Shown here piece after piece: positions 1-8,292 of a DNA stretch of 64,000 nucleotides. The notes beneath the pieces were generated by a model. That model was not told the DNA's origin. It saw only the letters and a program-made list of their open reading frames with translations, and searched no databases. Position 1 is the stretch's first letter. Every line of letters begins with the position of its first letter. The stretch spans positions 1 to 64,000 of the forward strand of contig NZ_JBIQLE010000011.1 of NCBI RefSeq assembly GCF_044464525.1. The letters run 5' to 3'. This stretch comes from Pusillimonas sp044464525. GTDB lineage: Bacteria > Pseudomonadota > Gammaproteobacteria > Burkholderiales > Burkholderiaceae_B. A program made the position numbers and the translations under genes.

Positions 1-81
1 CGCGACGCGCCGGCCTTTAAGGGCCGCGACGAACTCGGAGGGGCGGTGCAGGCGCGCCGCCGGACTAAGCGTGGCACGCAT
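1..81 (-). CDS. rnpA: Ribonuclease P protein component, N-terminal part (cut by window edge)
   Basis: The minus strand from 81 reads 27 codons and begins MRATLSPAARLHRPSEF, the usual N-terminus of beta-proteobacterial RnpA; the rest lies outside the window. RnpA is the small basic protein subunit of RNase P, which binds the RNA subunit and helps it cut the 5' leader from pre-tRNAs. The gene follows rpmH on the same strand with a 42-base gap, the standard rpmH-rnpA arrangement next to dnaA. The position supports the call as strongly as the short sequence does. Confidence 0.88.
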   Translation of the reverse strand, partial: MRATLSPAARLHRPSEFVAALKGRRVA

Positions 82-123
82 ATGCGGGCTCGGCGGCTTT
101 CGGCTTGAAAGCCGGCGACGGGC

Positions 124-258
124 TTAGACGGCCAGACGCTTGCGACCCTTGGCGCGACGGGCATTGATTACGGCGCGGCCGCCGCGGGACTTCATGCGCA
201 CGAGAAAGCCATGGGTGCGCTTGCGGCGGGTAACGGAAGGTTGGAAAGTGCGTTTCAT
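124..258 (-). CDS. rpmH: 50S ribosomal protein L34
   Basis: This is a 44-residue, Arg/Lys-rich protein starting MKRTFQPSVTRRKRTHGF and ending KGRKRLAV, a full-length match to bacterial L34. L34 is a small late-assembling protein of the large ribosomal subunit. It is transcribed away from dnaA, with rnpA directly downstream, which is the conserved origin-proximal order in proteobacteria. A same-length open frame on the opposite strand is a shadow. The gene is too short for most automated ORF cut-offs but is unambiguous here. Confidence 0.97.
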   Translation of the reverse strand: MKRTFQPSVTRRKRTHGFLVRMKSRGGRAVINARRAKGRKRLAV

Positions 259-578
259 GGTGTGTACCGGAACGAAATTGGGGTGTTTGGGGGGTGTGAG
301 CCTAAAGCGGCAACCTTAAAAGACGAGCATCTTGAAGCGTTCGTTTTGAAGGCAAGAGCTTCGGCCTGCCTAAGAGTTTTGCTTTGGAAGTTTTCTTCTT
401 TAAAGCAAATAGCTCAATGACGGCAACGGCAATCAAAAATTGCAAAAGCCCATCATTTCAACAGATTGTGGGTTTTTAGTCAAATAATAGCGTACCCGCC
501 GGGGTGTCCAAGTTGTCCCGCCTTGTGGATAACTTGGCCTCCAACAGGGTAGAATCGAGGTTTACTCAAGTGGTGGAC
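259..578. promoter_or_regulatory. rpmH-dnaA intergenic region with DnaA box; possible part of oriC
   Basis: These 320 bases hold no gene and must carry the divergent promoters of rpmH-rnpA and dnaA. A perfect DnaA box, TGTGGATAA (reverse complement TTATCCACA), lies at 524-532, 46 bases before the dnaA ATG, a position suited to DnaA autorepression. A weaker TGTGGGTTT match lies near 465-475. The stretch 300-490 is visibly richer in A+T than its surroundings. I see only one strong box, so whether this is the replication origin or only the dnaA promoter cannot be decided by eye; the low box count argues for caution. Confidence 0.6.
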
Positions 579-1976
579 ATGAAAGAATTTTGGCAGACTT
601 GCGTTCAGCGTCTGGAGCAAGACCTACCTCCTCAGCAAATTAGTGCATGGATACGCCCCCTGGTTCCGCTGGCGTTCGACGAAACGCAGGCGGTCTTGCG
701 CGTGTCTGCGCCCAATCGCTTCAAGCTTGACTGGGTGCGCAAGAATTTCTCTCATCAGATCGAAACCCTGGCCAGCGAGTGGTACGAACGCCCCGTCCAG
801 GTGGCGTTCGAGCTGGCGGCCGCCAGCGCCGCATCGATCCGTCCCTCGGGGCAGGTTCCAGCGCCTCCGCCGCCGGCTGCCGACGCAAACTCCACGCAAA
901 CCACTGAAAACTCTGCGCCGCAACAAGCGGCGGCCGCCGAGGTCATTCATGACCGCTCGCGCCTGAATACCGAATTGCGCTTCGATAATTTCGTAACGGG
1001 CAAGGCAAACCAGTTGGCGCGTGCCGCTGCCCTTCAGGTGGCGGAAAACCCGGGCGTTTCATATAACCCGCTGTTCTTGTATGGCGGCGTGGGCCTGGGC
1101 AAGACTCACCTGATCCATGCCATTGGCAATGCCCTGCTGCAAAGCGGCAAGGGCACTCGCGTGCGCTACGTCCATGCTGACCAATACGTGTCCGATGTTG
1201 TCAAAGCCTACCAACGTAAGGCTTTCGACGAATTCAAGCGCTATTATCATTCGCTCGACCTGCTTCTTATTGACGATATCCAGTTTTTCGCGGGCAAGAA
1301 CCGCACCCAGGAAGAGTTTTTCTATGCGTTCGAAGCCATGGTGGCTCAGCGCAAGCAGATCATCATCACTTCGGACACCTATCCCAAAGAGCTGTCCAAC
1401 ATCGACAGCCGGCTCATTTCCCGCTTTGATTCCGGCCTGACCGTGGCCATTGAGCCGCCCGAGCTGGAAATGAGGGTGGCCATTTTGCTGCGCAAGGCCG
1501 AGGCCGAGGGCGTCACCATGCCCGAAGAGGTGGCGTTTTTCATCGCCAAGCATCTGCGAAGCAACGTACGCGAGCTCGAGGGGGCATTGCGCAAGGTTTC
1601 GGCTTACGCAAGGTTCCACGGGCGCGAGGTGCTTACGGTCGAGGTGTGCAAAGACGCCCTCAAAGACCTGCTTTCGGTGTCAAACGGCCAGATCACGGTC
1701 GAGAACATCCAGAAGACGGTGGCAGATTTTTATAAGATCAAGGTGGCCGACATGTATTCGAAACGTCGGCCGGCCAATATTGCACTACCCAGGCAGATCG
1801 CCATGTACCTGGCCAAAGAACTTACGCAAAAAAGCCTGCCCGAGATAGGCGACTTGTTTGGCGGGCGCGATCACACCACGGTGTTGCATGCCGTGCGCAA
1901 GATATCCGATTTGCGTTCCAAGCAGTCAGAACTTAATCACGCATTACACGTATTAGAACAAACCTTAAAAGGATAA
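579..1976 (+). CDS. dnaA: Chromosomal replication initiator protein DnaA
   Basis: The 465-residue protein starts MKEFWQTCVQRLEQDLPPQQ, the typical beta-proteobacterial DnaA N-terminus. A GTG 75 bases upstream would add 25 residues that run across the DnaA box and look non-coding, so I chose the ATG at 579. Domain I is at about 1-85, a Pro/Ala-rich linker follows to about 130, then the AAA+ domain with Walker A GGVGLGKTHL and Walker B LLIDDIQF, and the C-terminal DNA-binding domain with the signature GGRDHTTVLHAVRKI. DnaA-ATP unwinds the origin and loads helicase. dnaN follows after 2 bases. Confidence 0.98.
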   Translation: MKEFWQTCVQRLEQDLPPQQISAWIRPLVPLAFDETQAVLRVSAPNRFKLDWVRKNFSHQIETLASEWYERPVQVAFELAAASAASIRPSGQVPAPPPPAADANSTQTTENSAPQQAAAAEVIHDRSRLNTELRFDNFVTGKANQLARAAALQVAENPGVSYNPLFLYGGVGLGKTHLIHAIGNALLQSGKGTRVRYVHADQYVSDVVKAYQRKAFDEFKRYYHSLDLLLIDDIQFFAGKNRTQEEFFYAFEAMVAQRKQIIITSDTYPKELSNIDSRLISRFDSGLTVAIEPPELEMRVAILLRKAEAEGVTMPEEVAFFIAKHLRSNVRELEGALRKVSAYARFHGREVLTVEVCKDALKDLLSVSNGQITVENIQKTVADFYKIKVADMYSKRRPANIALPRQIAMYLAKELTQKSLPEIGDLFGGRDHTTVLHAVRKISDLRSKQSELNHALHVLEQTLKG

Positions 1977-1978
1977 CC

Positions 1979-3088
1979 ATGCAACTCATACAAACGACTC
2001 GCGATGCCTTGTTGAAACCGTTGTCCACGGTGGCGGGAATAGTCGAAAGAAGAAATACGTTGCCCATTCTAGCCAATATCCTGTTACGCAAGCAGGGCCA
2101 AGACCTTGCATTTATTGCCACCGATCTTGAAGTGCAAATTACAACGCATGCGCAGTTCGGCCTTGGCGATGCCAGCGAATCGACCACGGTTGCAGCCCGC
2201 AAGCTGCTGGATATTTTGCGCGCGCTGCCCGACTCGGGCGAAGTGAAAGTGGCACTTGCCTCGGGCAAGCTTACGGTGCAATCGGGCAAAAGCCGCTTCG
2301 CCCTGCAAACACTGGCGTCTGACGACTTCCCCACCTTGGCGCAGCCCGAAAAATGGGATGTTTCGTTCTCGTTGCCGCAAAAAACACTCAAGCACTTGTT
2401 CAACATGGTGCACTTTGCCATGGCGCAACAAGATATTCGCTATTACCTGAACGGCTTGCTGTTCGTATTCGAGCCGGGCTGGGTGCGTGCCGTGGCTACC
2501 GACGGCCATCGCCTGGCTCATAGCGGCACCGAGGTAGAAGGCATCGAAAGCAGGCATGACGTGATCGTGCCGCGCAAAACTGTTCTTGAGATGCAGCGTC
2601 TCTTGGGCGATAACGACGACCTCGTCGACATCGACGTGGCGCCGGGCCAGATTCGTTTCCGCTTTGGCGATGTCGAGCTGGTGTCCAAATTGGTTGAAGG
2701 CAAGTTTCCCGATTTCACCCGCGTCATCCCTACCAACTACACGCGGCATTTCCTGGTCAATCGCGAAATTCTGCAAGGCAGCCTGCAGCGTGCGGCAATT
2801 CTTACAACTGATAAGCTAAAGGGCGTGAGAATCCAGCTTTCAGACAACCAGCTTAAAATAACCTCATCCAACGCCGAACAAGAAGAGGCGCTGGAAGAAA
2901 TCGACATCGACTACAGCCACGAGCCGCTGGATGTCGGTTTCAACGTCAGCTATTTGCTCGATGTTCTCGCAAACGTCAAGACCGAAATGGTCAGGTGGTC
3001 GGTACAGCCCGACGTCAACGCGTCCGCGCTTATCACCTCCCCCGATGACGATCAATTCAAGTATGTCGTCATGCCGATGCGCATCTGA
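1979..3088 (+). CDS. dnaN: DNA polymerase III beta subunit (sliding clamp)
   Basis: At 369 residues, starting MQLIQTTRDALLKPLSTVAGIVERR and ending KYVVMPMRI, this has the length and ends of proteobacterial DnaN. The protein forms a ring dimer of six similar folds around DNA and tethers polymerase III and other partners. The conserved YYLNGLLF and the C-terminal VMPMRI that lines the partner-binding pocket are present. It begins 2 bases after dnaA, so the two are almost certainly co-transcribed, and it is followed by gyrB. Confidence 0.98.
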   Translation: MQLIQTTRDALLKPLSTVAGIVERRNTLPILANILLRKQGQDLAFIATDLEVQITTHAQFGLGDASESTTVAARKLLDILRALPDSGEVKVALASGKLTVQSGKSRFALQTLASDDFPTLAQPEKWDVSFSLPQKTLKHLFNMVHFAMAQQDIRYYLNGLLFVFEPGWVRAVATDGHRLAHSGTEVEGIESRHDVIVPRKTVLEMQRLLGDNDDLVDIDVAPGQIRFRFGDVELVSKLVEGKFPDFTRVIPTNYTRHFLVNREILQGSLQRAAILTTDKLKGVRIQLSDNQLKITSSNAEQEEALEEIDIDYSHEPLDVGFNVSYLLDVLANVKTEMVRWSVQPDVNASALITSPDDDQFKYVVMPMRI

Positions 3089-3108
3089 TTTTTCCGATGC
3101 CCGTTGGT

Positions 3109-3124
3109 AGGCCGGCGGCCTTTT
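3109..3124 (+). terminator. Weak terminator-like hairpin after dnaN
   Basis: AGGCC-GGC-GGCCT followed by TTT forms a 5-bp GC-rich stem 20 bases after the dnaN stop. The stem is short and the T-run has only four bases, so it may be a weak terminator, an attenuator before gyrB, or chance. Confidence 0.25.
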
Positions 3125-3173
3125 GCCGCGCGGTCATTCGCCGTAAGGCGCATTTAAGGTTCTAAATTCAGTT

Positions 3174-5621
3174 ATGTCAGATCAAACCACGATTGCCAGT
3201 GAAGCAGGCTACGGCGCCGATTCCATCAAGATGCTCAAAGGCCTGGAAGCTGTCCGCAAGCGTCCGGGCATGTACATCGGCGACACATCCGATGGAACGG
3301 GTCTTCATCATATGGTTTTCGAGGTGGTCGACAACGCCATTGACGAAGCGCTGGCCGGCTACTGCGACGACATTGTCGTTACCATCCATGCTGATAACAG
3401 TATCTCGGTAACCGATAACGGCCGGGGCATTCCCACCGATATTCACAAAGACGACGAGGAAGGGCGCAGCGCCGCCGAGATCGTAATGACCGAGCTGCAT
3501 GCCGGCGGAAAGTTCGACCACAACTCGTACAAGGTATCGGGCGGTTTGCACGGCGTGGGCGTGTCTTGCGTGAATGCCTTGTCGGCATGGCTGCGCCTTA
3601 CCATCTGGCGCAAGGGCAATACCCACGAAATAGAGTTTCGCCAGGGCGAGCGTGTCGAGCCCCTGCATGTCACCGGCACGGCCGATCAGCAGGGTACCCG
3701 GGTGCATTTCCTGGCTGACGACACTATTTTTGAAAACATCGAGTACCACTACGATATCTTGGCCAAGCGGCTGCGCGAGCTGTCTTTCTTGAACAACGGC
3801 GTCAAGATCCGGCTCGTCGACGAGCGCCAGGGCAAAGAAGAAGACTTCGCCTTCCTGGGCGGGGTCAAGGGTTTCGTTGAGTACATCAATCGAGCCAAGA
3901 CGGTGTTGCATCCCAATGTGTTTGCGGTAAGCACCGAATCTACGGTGGCCGACGCCACCATTGGTGTTGACGTTGCCATGCAATGGAACGATAGCTACAC
4001 CGAAACCGTGCTGTGCTTCACCAACAATATTCCGCAGCGCGACGGCGGCACCCACCTTACCGGCTTGCGGGCCGCCATGACCCGCATCCTGAACAAGTAC
4101 ATTGCCGATAACGAGATGGCCAAGAAAGCCAGGGTCGACACCACCGGCGACGACATGCGCGAGGGCCTGGCCTGCGTGCTTTCGGTGAAAGTGCCCGAGC
4201 CCAAGTTCAGCAGCCAAACTAAAGACAAGCTGGTTTCCAGCGAAGTGCGTCCGGCAGTCGAAGAAGCTGTGTCGCGTACGTTGGAAACCTGGTTGCTTGA
4301 AAACCCCAACGATGCCAAGGCCCTGTGCAACAAGATCATCGAGGCCGCCCGCGCCCGTGATGCCGCGCGCAAAGCCCGCGAAATGACTCGCCGCAAAAGC
4401 GTGCTCGAAGGGGCGGGCCTGCCAGGGAAGCTGGCCGATTGCCAAGAGAAGGACCCCGCCAAAAGCGAAATCTACATTGTTGAGGGTGACTCGGCCGGAG
4501 GTTCCGCCAAGCAAGGCCGCGACCGTAAGTTCCAGGCCATTCTGCCGCTGCGCGGAAAGGTGCTGAACGTGGAAAAAGCGCGCTTTGACAGGCTGATCGC
4601 CAGCGAGGCCATCACCACCCTGATCACCGCGCTCGGTACCGGCATCGGCCCTGATTTCAACATCGAAAAGCTGCGTTACCACCGCATCATCATCATGACC
4701 GACGCCGACGTCGACGGCGCACACATTCGTACCTTGCTGCTTACCCTGCTGTATCGCCAGATGCCCGAACTTATCGACGGCGGCTATGTATATATTGCCC
4801 AGCCGCCGCTCTACAAGGTAAAGGTTGGCCGAGACGAGCGCTACCTGAAGGACGACCAGGAAGAAGCCCAGTACATGATGCAAGTGGCCCTGAAAGATGC
4901 CGAACTGATCCCCAGCAAGGGCGCCAACCCAATCAGCGGCGATGCGTTGGGCGAATTGGCGCGCCACTACATCATGGCTGATGCGGTCATCAATCGTTTG
5001 ACCAGGCAGATGGACGTTGACTCGCTCTCGGCTATTGCCGAAGGCGTCGAGCTTGACCTTAGCAGCGCCGAAAGCGCTGCCGATTCCGCTCGCCGGCTGC
5101 AAGCCGCCATCGAAGACCCCGCCATGCCCGATGTGAAGGTCGAGGTCGAGGCTAACGAAGACGACACGGCGTGGCGATTGGTCGTCAAGCGCATGCATCA
5201 CGGCAACGTGCGCGTTACCATCTTCGACCGCGTATTCGTGCTGGGCGCCGACTACGCCATACTGGTCAAGGCCGGCAAGACATTCTCTGGCCTTATCGGC
5301 GAAGGCGGCGTCATTGCTCGTGGCGAAGGCGACAAGCGCAAGCAAAAGCCCATCGGCGACTTCCGCGAAGCCATGCAGTTCCTGCGCGCCGAAGCAGAGC
5401 GCAGCGTCAGCAAGCAGCGCTACAAAGGCCTGGGCGAAATGAACCCCTCACAGCTGTGGGAAACCACCATGGACCCCAGCGTACGCCGCTTGTTGCGTGT
5501 GCAGATAGAAGACGCCATTGCTGCGGATGAAGTATTCACAACCCTGATGGGAGATAACGTCGAGCCCAGACGCGCGTTTATTGAAAAACATGCGCTGCAG
5601 GCGGGGAATATTGATACTTGA
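3174..5621 (+). CDS. gyrB: DNA gyrase subunit B
   Basis: The 815-residue protein starts MSDQTTIASEAGYGADSIKMLKGLEAVRKRPGMYIGDT. The GHKL ATPase motifs are present (EVVDNAIDEA, DNGRGIP, GGLHGVGVS), followed by the transducer domain and the TOPRIM domain with EGDSAGGSAKQGRDR and DADVDGAHI, and the C-terminal RYKGLGEMNPSQLWETTMDP. With GyrA, gyrase introduces negative supercoils using ATP. The protein is about ten residues longer than E. coli GyrB, which is usual in this group. It closes the dnaA-dnaN-gyrB group. No recF is present between dnaN and gyrB, as is common in Bordetella relatives. Confidence 0.98.
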   Translation: MSDQTTIASEAGYGADSIKMLKGLEAVRKRPGMYIGDTSDGTGLHHMVFEVVDNAIDEALAGYCDDIVVTIHADNSISVTDNGRGIPTDIHKDDEEGRSAAEIVMTELHAGGKFDHNSYKVSGGLHGVGVSCVNALSAWLRLTIWRKGNTHEIEFRQGERVEPLHVTGTADQQGTRVHFLADDTIFENIEYHYDILAKRLRELSFLNNGVKIRLVDERQGKEEDFAFLGGVKGFVEYINRAKTVLHPNVFAVSTESTVADATIGVDVAMQWNDSYTETVLCFTNNIPQRDGGTHLTGLRAAMTRILNKYIADNEMAKKARVDTTGDDMREGLACVLSVKVPEPKFSSQTKDKLVSSEVRPAVEEAVSRTLETWLLENPNDAKALCNKIIEAARARDAARKAREMTRRKSVLEGAGLPGKLADCQEKDPAKSEIYIVEGDSAGGSAKQGRDRKFQAILPLRGKVLNVEKARFDRLIASEAITTLITALGTGIGPDFNIEKLRYHRIIIMTDADVDGAHIRTLLLTLLYRQMPELIDGGYVYIAQPPLYKVKVGRDERYLKDDQEEAQYMMQVALKDAELIPSKGANPISGDALGELARHYIMADAVINRLTRQMDVDSLSAIAEGVELDLSSAESAADSARRLQAAIEDPAMPDVKVEVEANEDDTAWRLVVKRMHHGNVRVTIFDRVFVLGADYAILVKAGKTFSGLIGEGGVIARGEGDKRKQKPIGDFREAMQFLRAEAERSVSKQRYKGLGEMNPSQLWETTMDPSVRRLLRVQIEDAIAADEVFTTLMGDNVEPRRAFIEKHALQAGNIDT

Positions 5622-5739
5622 TTTTTGTCGGCTTCGGAAATAGGCGGCCAGTTTTACGGGATAAGCAGGGCAGTGCTGGGTCGGCGACCATTTGCTTGGG
5701 CCGATCGCCGGCAGTGCCGGCAGCAGTTTAGTAAGCCCT

Positions 5740-5766
5740 GTTCCTGGTAATAGCCCAACCAGGAAC
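5740..5766. terminator. Inverted repeat between convergent gyrB and hipA
   Basis: GTTCCTGGT at 5740-5748 pairs perfectly with ACCAGGAAC at 5758-5766 across a 9-base loop. It lies between the 3' ends of gyrB and hipA, which face each other, so it could stop transcription from both sides. There is no clear T-run on either strand, so it is only a candidate. Confidence 0.35.
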
Positions 5767-5792
5767 AAGCGGTGGCAGCCTGTGCCTCATGG

Positions 5793-7145
5793 CTAACCGG
5801 CCAATTTATCGGCTGCGTCCTGTAGTCCGTTGAGGATACTGTCGGCGATATGTTCGGGAAATTTATCGGGCAGCAGTGCGCGGACCGTGCGTATTACTTC
5901 CGGGGTCTGTGCCGCTATCTCGTCGAGTACCGCCTCGGTGCCGCGGCCATCCGCAGTCACGACGCCATGCTCTGTGCCCACAGCCAGCCAATGCCGACGC
6001 ACAATGTCCCGCATGGCCCAGTGCGCGTTTTTTGAGCGCACCGCCATTGCCATCTTCGCCTTGAATGGAGATAACTGGTTCACGCCTGTACCGATGACCG
6101 GGTAGGCAGAGAGCACGTCGTACAGCGGAGTGAGTTCATAGGTTCCGCCAGGGCGCAGGAAAATGCTGAAGTTCTTCGCATGGCCGTCGGTGGCTCGAAG
6201 CATCCAGAAGAGGACTTGGGCCTGGAAGAACGTACGCCGGTCATGGTCAGCGTCTCGGGAGGTGGCCAGCAGTTTCATGATGGTATGCATTCCGGGTCCT
6301 CCGTCGGACTCGTACTTCAGGTGCGGCGGGGTTCCGGTTGCCTGGCACATGTCTTCCTGAGGTAGCCGGAGAAGCCATCTCTTGCCTTCTTCGTTCTCCC
6401 ACCACGTGCGGTCGAAGCGCTCGATGGAAAGCACCTTCATATCCTCGAACTGCAGGACTTGCGTGCTCGCCACTGGCAGACCGTATGCGTGCAGAATCTG
6501 GGAACACAGCCATTCATTTTCGACCGACCCGCTCATATCGAATCTGAGGTTGCCGACCGGGCCTAGTGGTAGTTTGAATATATGCGTGGTTGGCGTCGAG
6601 CCATGTGGCACACACCACTGGCCATTGAGCCACAACAGGGCTGTCTTTTCTTGTGCACCTGCGATGGAAATCCGAAAGTCGACATCTGCACTGCCTTGGC
6701 TGACTAGCGATGCCGGTGTCAGGGTGTTGCGCAATACTTTGGCCACCTGGGCGTCGTTCAGCGGCGTTGCCTTCACTTCTTGGACGCCCTCGGGTGGAAC
6801 GTTGTCAGGAAGTATCTGCAGTGCCCCCACGCAATCTCGTCCAACCTCTGCCAGCAACGCGAACGCCTCCGTCGAGCCCGCTTGAAACCGGCGCGCGACA
6901 CGTTCGCGGATATCTTGGCTGTCTGGGAGCAGATTCTCGAAGTAGGCACGTACGGCATTGCCACGATGCGGCTGGTTGCCCGGTGTAAAAGGCAGTGACA
7001 GGGACAGCGGCCGGCCTTGTCCGGAAGCCGCCCAGCCGCTGTCGTACTGCAATGTGTCGCCAACGTGGGGCCGCACGCTCCAGGTGCCGACGAAAGCGCC
7101 GTTCATCCAGAGATACAAGGCCTGAGTGTGAGAGCGTCGACCCAT
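5793..7145 (-). CDS. hipA: HipA-family serine/threonine kinase toxin
   Basis: This 450-residue protein has the HipA two-domain plan: an N-terminal part (about 5-110, LYLWMNGAFVGTWS ... LSLSLPF ... YFENLLPDSQDIRERVARR) and a C-terminal kinase domain. The kinase domain shows AGAQEKTAL (the HipA glycine-rich loop region), LSIERFDR, DGHAKNFSIFL (catalytic Asp and metal-binding Asn) and the YDVLSAYP segment in the place of the DFG motif. HipA toxins phosphorylate translation factors such as GltX and slow growth until bound by HipB. hipB lies upstream on the same strand with a 3-base gap. No frameshift or missing kinase residue is seen, so it should be active. Confidence 0.93.
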   Translation of the reverse strand: MGRRSHTQALYLWMNGAFVGTWSVRPHVGDTLQYDSGWAASGQGRPLSLSLPFTPGNQPHRGNAVRAYFENLLPDSQDIRERVARRFQAGSTEAFALLAEVGRDCVGALQILPDNVPPEGVQEVKATPLNDAQVAKVLRNTLTPASLVSQGSADVDFRISIAGAQEKTALLWLNGQWCVPHGSTPTTHIFKLPLGPVGNLRFDMSGSVENEWLCSQILHAYGLPVASTQVLQFEDMKVLSIERFDRTWWENEEGKRWLLRLPQEDMCQATGTPPHLKYESDGGPGMHTIMKLLATSRDADHDRRTFFQAQVLFWMLRATDGHAKNFSIFLRPGGTYELTPLYDVLSAYPVIGTGVNQLSPFKAKMAMAVRSKNAHWAMRDIVRRHWLAVGTEHGVVTADGRGTEAVLDEIAAQTPEVIRTVRALLPDKFPEHIADSILNGLQDAADKLAG

Positions 7146-7148
7146 GGC

Positions 7149-7409
7149 TTACCAATTCGGACCAGTTGGCGGCTTTGGTGCTGGTGAGCCGCGGCCCTGG
7201 CGCAGCACCAGTTCCACACCCAAGATGCTTAAAAGCGCCAGGAGTCGGTCCGCACTGACTTTTTCTGCGTTGCGCTCCAAGGCGGAGAGCGTCTGTTGCG
7301 TGATGCCCAGGCGCATCGCCACAGCGGATTGGGTCAACCCAGCTTGCTTGCGAAACGCTTGGAGCAGTACCGGAAGCTGTTCTGCGGTGCGAATAGTAAA
7401 GTCTGGCAT
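7149..7409 (-). CDS. hipB: HipB-type antitoxin, XRE/Cro helix-turn-helix
   Basis: The 86-residue protein starts MPDFTIRTAEQLPVLLQAFRKQAGLTQSAVAMRLGITQQTLSALERNAEKVSADRL; residues about 17-70 form an XRE helix-turn-helix. A longer open frame extends upstream by 52 codons, but it would run through an AT-rich palindrome that is plainly the operator, so I start at 7409. HipB binds HipA and represses the hipBA promoter. It precedes hipA with only 3 bases between them, which fits co-translation with the antitoxin made first. Confidence 0.92.
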   Translation of the reverse strand: MPDFTIRTAEQLPVLLQAFRKQAGLTQSAVAMRLGITQQTLSALERNAEKVSADRLLALLSILGVELVLRQGRGSPAPKPPTGPNW

Positions 7410-7435
7410 ACAAACCTTGTGCTGTATTTTCACTA

Positions 7436-7453
7436 TACAAATTATAATTTGTA
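7436..7453. promoter_or_regulatory. hipBA operator (perfect palindrome)
   Basis: TACAAATTATAATTTGTA is a perfect 18-base palindrome 27 bases upstream of the hipB start. Position, symmetry and AT-richness fit a HipB autorepression site; that HipB binds here is inferred. The surrounding 7410-7560 stretch is notably AT-rich compared with the rest of the window. Confidence 0.7.
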
Positions 7454-7648
7454 AAACGAAAATACTCAACACACTATGTACATCAGAAATACAAATATCC
7501 ATCGGACGGTGGCGCATGAGGTGTAAACCGTATTCGGTGTGCCGCCGAGGGCAGGTTACGGCCATGTTGTCTCAGTTGGGACGAGACTCTGGTGTCACCG
7601 ACCTGATCGCGATGGGCGGCGCTTGAAGCTGTGCTCGCTGGCACATGG

Positions 7649-8203
7649 CTACACGGTTAACTCACGAACGACTCGGCAAGGGTTGCCTGCTGCGAAGACG
7701 CCGGCTGGAACATCGCGTGTCACCACACTGCCCGCGCCAATCACGGTGTCAGACCCTATGTTTACACCCGGCAAAATAATGGCGCCCCCGCCCACCCATA
7801 CATCCGAGCCTATGCATACAGGTTTGCCGTACTCGGCTTGCCGACGCTCTTGGGCATTCATGGGATGCATGGCGGTATAGATTTGCACCGCAGGACCAAG
7901 CAGCGTGAAGTGGCCGATATCTACCCTGCACACATCCAGAATGACGCAATTGAAATTGAAGAAGACCCGCTCGCCCAGATGGATGTTGAAGCCGTAATCG
8001 CAGTAGAACGGCGTTTGCACAATGGCAGAGCCGGCGCCTGCGGCGAGCAGCTCGCAAAGCACTTCCTGGCGCGCTTGGTCGTTATCGCCCGCGGCATCAA
8101 GGGCCCGACACAAGTTTCGTGCACGTATGCGGGCGGCGGTCAGCTCTTTGTCCAGTGGATGGTAGAGCTCTCCTGCGATCATTTTTTGTCGTTCGGACTT
8201 CAT
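7649..8203 (-). CDS. maa: Sugar O-acetyltransferase, maltose/nodulation (Maa/NodL/LacA) type
   Basis: The 184-residue protein starts with the Mac domain MKSERQKMIAGELYHPLDKELTAARIRARNLC and continues into left-handed beta-helix hexapeptide repeats (YGFNIHLGERVFFNFNCVILD, IGSDVWVGGGAIILPGVNIGSDTVIGAGSVV, DVPAGVFAAGNPCRVV). The acetyl-transfer histidine region YTAMHP is present. Members acetylate sugars from acetyl-CoA; the true substrate is unknown. It stands alone between hipB and the siderophore receptor, with no obvious operon partner. Length and domain order are normal for Maa. Confidence 0.88.
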   Translation of the reverse strand: MKSERQKMIAGELYHPLDKELTAARIRARNLCRALDAAGDNDQARQEVLCELLAAGAGSAIVQTPFYCDYGFNIHLGERVFFNFNCVILDVCRVDIGHFTLLGPAVQIYTAMHPMNAQERRQAEYGKPVCIGSDVWVGGGAIILPGVNIGSDTVIGAGSVVTRDVPAGVFAAGNPCRVVRELTV

Positions 8204-8292
8204 CGTAAGCTCCTGGGGCCGTTACCCTATAGCAATTATGAAGCCTGATGTGACAAAGGACAGGCTGGTTCACGGTTGCCCCGCCCGGTTTC

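Noticed and set aside
504..578. Longer DnaA starting at the GTG at 504
   Set aside because: The extra 25 residues run through a perfect DnaA box and do not look like DnaA; the family start MKEFWQ is at 579.
3177..5345. Long leftward open frame of 722 codons inside gyrB
   Set aside because: It is antisense to gyrB, has no recognisable domain and reflects the GC-rich third-position bias of the real gene.
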